This document shows positions 58,837-64,000 of a DNA stretch of 64,000 bases, in pieces. Position numbers and translations under genes: made by a program. Source of the DNA: Nematopogon swammerdamellus (Eukaryota > Arthropoda > Insecta > Lepidoptera > Adelidae); NCBI GenBank assembly GCA_946902875.1, contig OX336348.1, forward strand, positions 12,549,741-12,613,740, written 5' to 3'. The notes beneath the pieces were generated by a model. That model had not been told where the DNA came from, ran no database searches, and was given only the letters and a program-made list of their open reading frames with translations. Each line of letters opens with the position of its first letter. Position 1 is the stretch's first letter.

Positions 58837-59354
58837 CTGCCCCGCCGGCGCATTGACAATGTTTATTATTTAGAGTATCTATGGCGTTTGTTCAACGCCA
58901 TTGATTTTATAACCCTGTCGGGACAGATAGACCACTCCATATAAAAAATTTGGTAACGTTGTAAATCGTAAAACCAACAGAGGGCGTTAATAATTTTTCT
59001 TGATGTTGTCGTAAAACAAACAGGTGGCGTTAATGTTTGTTAATACTTCTATACTAAGGGCGCTATCTAGTTGAAATACAACATGTATGTAGGTACCTTT
59101 AATTGTCACTAGGCTGTAGAATTACTGCTACTAGACAAAAGATGGCGCTTTCATTTATATTTATAAAGAACATTATTTATGTAAATTCCAAAATTTTTAA
59201 TTATATTTGAATAATAAAATTATGACAATTTACAATAAAACTAAAACTTCTTATCAAATTAAATAAAATAAAAAAATGTTTTGAAAATAATTTGGTATAC
59301 GGAACAAAATATTATTATGATTGTAATTTCCTGTTTGTGCGCTTTTAATAGATA
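58837..59354. other. No DCAF1 exon recognised, AT-rich
   Basis: Short phrases such as 'agatggcgct' and 'agggcg-ta' recur. No coding potential recognised on either strand. Confidence 0.4.
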
Positions 59355-59412
59355 GATCCACAGAGCACGGAATACCCCCGCGCGCGCGCGGGGGTATTCC
59401 GTGCTCTGTGGA
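59355..59412. repeat. Perfect palindrome with (CG)n centre
   Basis: 'tccacagagcacggaatacc' 'cccgcgcgcg' followed by the exact inverse to 'gtgctctgtgga'. About 28-bp arms, no spacer. Confidence 0.95.
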
Positions 59413-59494
59413 TAGAACGTATTTATTTAGTTGAACAGTTAAACAAATACTCGTCACTCTTCATTCTAATAATGTCAGCATTGTATGTAAAAAA

Positions 59495-59700
59495 AAATAT
59501 GAAAACTGCCTTAAAAAATTTATGAAATTAAAAAAATCGAACCCTAGAGTTGAAGGCGGTGCTAAAGAAGGCTACACAAATCACAAAGGATATCATCCGC
59601 GCATGTTTTCTTTCATGTATCATTTTTGCTTGCTTTAGCACCGCCTTCAACTACTCTAGGGTTCGATTTTTTTTAATTTCATACATTTTTGAAGGCCTTT
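59495..59700. mobile_element. Foldback element
   Basis: Left arm 'tttatgaaattaaaaaaatc' 'gaaccctagagttgaaggcg'; right arm 'cgccttcaactactctaggg' 'ttcgattttttttaatttca'. Loop of about 60 bp. MITE-like, termini not fixed. Confidence 0.8.
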
Positions 59701-60592
59701 TTTATATATTTTTTTAAATAGTTTTTTATTTCACAGTTTTTTTTTAAATTTTTTGCTATTAATGTACTCGGCGGAATCGCTCGACCTTCGGCCTCGCGAT
59801 TCCGCCTCGCTTTCCAATCTGATCTCGACCAAATTAAAATGGAACCACCTCATGGTTATCCCCTTTCAAACAAAAAAAAAGAATTTTCAAAATCGGCCCA
59901 CAATAATTGACGGAGTAATCGCGTAACAAACATCCAAAAAAAGAAAACATACCGTCGAATTGAGAATCTCCTAGGTCTAAAGTAAATTGCTCGTGAAGAC
60001 AAATTCAACGAGCCCAAACACGATGGGTTTATCATGTGTAGTTTAGGAGTTCCTATGGCCACCTTCCGTCTCCATCATCAGACCAGCTCGATGGTACTCG
60101 TACTCGTATAAATTAAGCGCATCTGGCCGGTCGGAAAAGATTTCAAATTTAGAATATTCATGAAACAAGGGTCCGAATATGAATGACAATATCGATTCAT
60201 GTATTTCAATACAATGACAGAGAAAATTTCAAAATATTAGGTACGTATTTAATACTTTTTAGTTCTAGTTTATTTTTTTTTTAAGTCGGTTTTATATTTT
60301 TAAAACAGTTTTTATTTCATTCTTTTTAGTAATATTTAATAAAAAACCATAATCGAAATCGAATAATCGAAATCCGTTTGAAGTGGTACAGAATTATTCG
60401 CCATGTGTCAAACTGCAAATTGCTGAAAAAGTCCACATCACAAAAGTTTTGCTGAAGGTAACCACACACCAATAGTATTTTGTTGATTTTTCATAAACCG
60501 CTGAATCAATTTCGATAAAATTTCAATGGGAGCACCTCTGAAGTATGACCTACCAAACAAAAAAAGAATTTTCAAAATCAGCCCACAATTAA
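59701..60592. other. Non-coding, two related sub-blocks
   Basis: 'aaaaaagaattttcaaaatc' with 'gcccacaat' occurs at 59872-59905 and 60559-60590, so the two flanks share a repeat. No gene seen. Confidence 0.45.
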
Positions 60593-61380
60593 CACGTTGA
60601 ACGCCATACGACCCACCGGTGGGCCTAGCGTACTTTTCCGTTCGGGCCAAGCCAAACTCATTATATCCGTAATTTTCATCAACTTGAGATTTTCATCACA
60701 AAGTTTATAAAATGCGGTAATTTGTAAGGAAAATAAAAATTTGCGACATTTACCGTCTAATTTTCGAGATATAGCAAAAGGCTCACGGGTGGATCGTGTG
60801 GCCTCCTATGAAGGATTTGTATTTTTCTGTTGGCTGGGGCCGCGGGGTCACGCCGCGGCCCACCCGTTGCGCGCTCGCCGCGGACGCAGCGATCAATCCC
60901 GGTCCGGCTGCGTCGACAATTGAGGATGTTTTACGCTTTTCTCGCCAAAAATGGATTATTTTGAAGATTTCGAGTTAACACAAGAAGCGCTAACGCAGTT
61001 AGAAAACATCGAGATAGATCTTCTGAACCGTAGTTTCGGAATAGATTCTATGAAGACGTAGTTCAACCAACGAAAAGAAGATACTGTCGAATTCTTTTGT
61101 CGGAGAGTGAGGATAGCGACGATGAAATGCGTATAGAAAGACGGAAGAGAATGAAACACACTCTGGAAAGGAAAGAGGGATTGGCCAGAAAAGTGAGAAG
61201 AACATGTCACCAATGTTATGCAAAGAACGTACCAATAATGGGTAGCAAACAGGCTAAAACCAAGTCGAAAAAAGTATCCACTTATTGCCAAAGCAGCCCA
61301 ACTAAACCATTCCTTTGTTTGCCTTGTTTTAACAAGACTCACGGATAATTCTTTATTGTTTATGGTTAAGAGCCAAAGGG
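60593..61380 (+). mobile_element. piggyBac-like remnant between TTAA sites
   Basis: TTAA at 60589-60592 and 61381-61384. Left end 'cacgttgaacgccatacgac' then the palindrome 'acccaccggtgggcc'; right end 'agagccaaaggg'. The interior retains only the two ends of a transposase gene. The outer ends are not strongly inverted, so the limits are tentative. Confidence 0.6.
60951..61348 (+). pseudogene. piggyBac-like transposase, N-terminus and Cys-rich tail only
   Basis: 60951-61061 reads MDYFEDFELTQEALTQLENI then EIDLLNRSFGIDSMKT and stop. In the +1 frame it continues YEDVVQPTKRRYCRILLSES, EDSDDE, then RRTCHQCYAKNVPIMGSKQA, TYCQSSPTKPFLCLPCFNKT and HG. Acidic N-terminus and a C-terminal C-x2-C ... 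C ... C-x2-C-x4-H cluster are piggyBac features. The DDD catalytic core is completely absent. Confidence 0.6.
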
Positions 61381-61384
61381 TTAA

Positions 61385-61984
61385 GATGATTGATTATTTT
61401 AAATAATGAAGTGTCATAACATAATGTTGTGATTGTTCAATTTCATAAATATTTTCTTTTGTTCAATTTCATAAATTATTTTCGTAATAAATAATGTCTT
61501 CTTATTTGGTAATGAAGAAAATGTTATGTTCATTTTTATTTTGACGAATATTTTCTTATTATTTTCTGGTTTTATTAATTCTATTAATAAAAATATAATT
61601 TTCTACCTTATCGTTAAGAGCAGCCCTAGCATCGTTACAATTAACTTAATAAAAAACTACAAGTTTCTATTGGATTTGAAAACCACGCCGTCCGCTTCGA
61701 CTACAAGGCCATGCGGCTCACTTCCATATTGGCTTTGTAGCTGCGCTCTGTGGCTTGTAGGAAGCGTTTACGTAGGACCTCTCACGCGGCTCACCGGTGA
61801 CCCCCATGACCTGAATGGTTCAGTAAGGAAAGGCTCACCGGTGAGCGGTGAGCCCCGTGGCCCAAACGGAAATACTGGATTTTTCATGTGGCGTTGAACG
61901 TGTAAGATTGTAATTTCCTGTTTGCGGTTTTACTCCGGTCCAAAGAGTTTACAAACTCTTTGGTTGTACCTAGCTCCGCTTATT
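61385..61984. other. Non-coding; 'caccggtga' palindromes
   Basis: 61785-61860 has two 'ggctcaccggtga' copies similar to the palindrome in the piggyBac-like element. A 'ccaaagagtttacaaactct' hairpin lies at 61940-61962. Otherwise AT-rich. Confidence 0.4.
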
Positions 61985-62150
61985 TGTTGTTATATCCGCC
62001 ATAGTAACACATATTCTGTGAAAATTTCAACGGGCTACCTATTACGGTTCAAGAGATACAGCCCTCGGACAGACAGACGGACGGACGGACGGACAGACAG
62101 ACTTCGGAGGCTTAGTAATAGGCTTCCGTACAGGGATACTGAAACCTAAA
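61985..62150 (+). repeat. Fragment of the dispersed 'gtgaaaatttcaacgggcta' repeat
   Basis: Matches 3190-3340 and 49060-49200, with a (gacg)n run at 62075-62100. Confidence 0.75.
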
Positions 62151-62349
62151 AATAAGGGGTGAAATAGGGGTGAAAGTTTTTGTATGGGGAATCCATGATT
62201 TCTCAAGGTAAGGATATGAAAATTTAATATCTAGGCTTTTGGCACAGATTACTCAATAGATACTGCTTTTGGTAAGAAATAATGAAAAATGGTCAGGAAG
62301 AGGAAGTGGGAGAGAAAAGAGGGGGGAGTGGGTGGGAGGTACGTTTGTT

Positions 62350-62650
62350 AGCCTCGGTAGCTCAGTGGTGCAGGCAACACTGGGCGCGGTCAACACTTGG
62401 ATGGGTGACCGCTCGACCATTGTAGGCTGACCGTGGTTCGGATTCCACGTAAAACTGTAGCACCCTTCCCTTCTTACCTTACTAGGGTTGGTACCACCGC
62501 ACTGAATAAAACGTATTTCGAAACGGCTATGTAAATAGTTATTTTTTTCGTTTTTTTCCGTCCAGTTCAGTATAGCCGGCACGACATGTCCGACATCACG
62601 GATGTTGTAGGTGATGTATCCAACCATGTCAGTTTCCATAAAAAAAAGAA
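62350..62650 (+). mobile_element. SINE family A (tRNA-like head), slightly shortened
   Basis: 'gttagcctcggtagctcagt' head, 'ttcttaccttactagggttg', 'catgtcagtttccataaaaa' tail. Confidence 0.9.
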
Positions 62651-63062
62651 GAAGAGGAGGAGAGGTATGGAGGGAGGAAGGGTTAGTGAATGAGGGTAGG
62701 TGTGGGGGAGGGAGGTAGTAGAGGGAACGAGGAGGAATGGATATGGAGGGAGTGAGAGGTTGGAAGGGAGAAGGGGCGGGGTAAGAGGGGGTTGCGGACA
62801 GGATGAGGGGTAGTAGGGGAGGAATGGAATGCGAGCGGTGAATGCGAGGGTGATGGGAAGGAGGGGCGGCATGAGGGGAGGAAGGGAAGTAGGGAGAGAG
62901 GGAGGGAATGGGCGAAAGGGAAGGTGGCAAAGAGGGGTCCGTGAAGGGTGAGGGGAAGGAGGGGAGGAAGGCGGGATCGAGGAGAGAAGACAGGGAGAGA
63001 GGTGAGTGAGAGATGGGCGAGGAAGGAAGGGAGAAAAAGATAGAGAATATAAGAGAAGCGAT
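62651..63062 (+). repeat. Polypurine (GGGA/GGAA) low-complexity tract
   Basis: About 410 bp almost free of pyrimidines on the + strand, made of 'ggaggaaggg'-like words, directly after the SINE A-tail. Apparent Pro/Ser-rich frames on the other strand are composition artefacts. Confidence 0.9.
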
Positions 63063-63618
63063 GGTTTATTATCAATTTTGCATTTAAATCAGATTTACTA
63101 TTTTTTTATTTTATTCGTCGTCGTCGGTAAAATCTACAATTTTATATAAAATATCATTGACTTATATATTCTGTAAAGTATAACACAAATACATTAAACC
63201 CACCCTCTTTTAATCTCTTTGGTATAACACAAAGACATTAAACCCACCCTTTTTAATCTCTTTGGTATAACCGTAGACAGAAAAAATAGTTCTGGACTCC
63301 GCACTTCATACTTCAATTATTACTAAAACGAGACACCGTGGTTAAGGTAGTGTGCGTATCGCGTAATACAGGACCGACCATCTCAAGAGATCGCAGTGAT
63401 ATTGTGTCATCCTTTTTCCACGCGCAGTAATCCCGTATCGCTTGCCTGCACGCTCCACGCAAACATTTACGTGTTCCAAAACAAGCGAATGTCGCACGTA
63501 GTCGATCGATAAATTGCCGCTTGCTTCAACGGCTCAAAACTATGGAGGTGGCTTTTTACTTCTTATTATTAAATTATTTATTAAAAACATTTATTGCAAT
63601 TTTTTTCGTTTATTTTTT
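63063..63618. other. No gene recognised
   Basis: AT-rich; 'cattaaacccaccct-ttttaa' is present twice (63193, 63236). No exon of DCAF1 recognised. Confidence 0.4.
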
Positions 63619-63872
63619 TTTTATGGAAACTGACACGGTTGGCTACATCACCTACAACGTCCGTGAGGTCAGCCCATAACACCGGGTGAACTAGGTGCCA
63701 TGTCAGTGCTTTCCCCTTCGATCGTGCCGGCTACACTGAACTGGTCGGAAAACACAAACTATTTACATAGCCGTTTCAACCGACGTTTCATTCAGTGCGG
63801 TGGTACCAACCCGGGCGGGTTAGACCCTACCACCAAGTAAGATTAGGAGGGAAGGGACCTACAGTTTTACGA
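63619..63872 (-). mobile_element. SINE family A, reversed, head truncated
   Basis: 'tggaaactgacacggttggc' to 'gggaagggacctacagtttt'; very similar to the copy at 28482-28873, stopping before the head. Confidence 0.9.
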
Positions 63873-64000
63873 TTTACATTTATTTGTGAAAGAAAACCTA
63901 TGGATGATGAGTGAATTATTTTATAAAAATTTCAAACGCATTTGTCAATTTATGTCGACTTTAGACGTGTCTTATATCACTTGCAACTAAAATCACCTAA

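Noticed and set aside
58579..58856. Alternative frames in the GC-rich E1 region on both strands
   Set aside because: Composition-driven open frames; only the minus-strand frame with [14 protein letters not shown] fits exon phase.
62253..63075. Pro/Ser-rich frames of 100-225 codons
   Set aside because: Produced by the polypurine tract at 62651-63062 and a SINE; low complexity without any domain.

Overview
The window is eukaryotic nuclear DNA, almost certainly from a moth or butterfly (inference: intron-rich gene, AT-rich introns, tRNA-derived SINEs with A-rich tails, many decayed non-LTR retrotransposons, hAT/mariner/piggyBac/Helitron-like MITEs, and a dispersed repeat whose ends read like 'acggaaccct'). 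There are no operons, bacterial promoters or CRISPR arrays.

One host gene fills the window on the minus strand: the orthologue of DCAF1 (VprBP; mahjong in Drosophila), the substrate receptor of CUL4-DDB1 and HECT-type (EDD/UBR5) ubiquitin ligases. I traced 24 exons between 58836 and the stop codon at 1393. Every GT-AG junction keeps phase and the exons sum to 4,266 nt (1,421 codons plus stop) when the LisH exon is read with all four of its tandem copies. In order they encode an Ala/Pro-rich linker, the helical armadillo-like region, the LisH motif, a low-complexity linker, the WD40 propeller with its DDB1-binding WDxR region, and the acidic tail. The N-terminal exons lie beyond 64000 or were not recognised.

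The striking feature is that at least five exons of this one gene lie inside, or seed, local tandem arrays: E3 (25 units of about 100 bp, 49899-52398), E7 (5 units of 223 bp, 42242-43332), E11 (5' half, about 180-bp units, 25955-26560, plus one stray copy at 24785-24880), E14/LisH (4 units of 210 bp, in frame, 22642-23481) and E19 (2 copies, 11323-11702). Arrays E3 and E14 contain complete exon cores with GT and AG ends separated by only 25 or 33 nt, too short to splice as introns. Exons E3, E7 and E14 also have non-consensus donors.

The introns are packed with mobile DNA. SINE family A (about 300-450 bp, two interchangeable heads) and family B (tRNA-derived) are repeated throughout. LINE remains include one nearly full-length RT + RNase H element with an 11-bp target duplication and a single in-frame stop (36208-39183). 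DNA elements include a P-element-like transposon with an 8-bp target duplication and a THAP-like exon (31350-33351), two related hAT-like elements (16554-17332, 57308-58335), a hAT-type MITE inside a SINE (1878-2463), a 2.2-kb nested palindrome (13722-15883), a piggyBac-like remnant that keeps only its acidic N-terminus and Cys-rich tail (60593-61380), a Helitron-like end and many foldbacks.

Layout: 1-1392 downstream flank; 1393-16506 propeller and tail exons; 19800-26015 LisH and linker exons with arrays; 30154-54413 armadillo-region exons with the E7 and E3 arrays and the large LINE; 58608-58836 a probable 5' exon; 58837-64000 repeats only.
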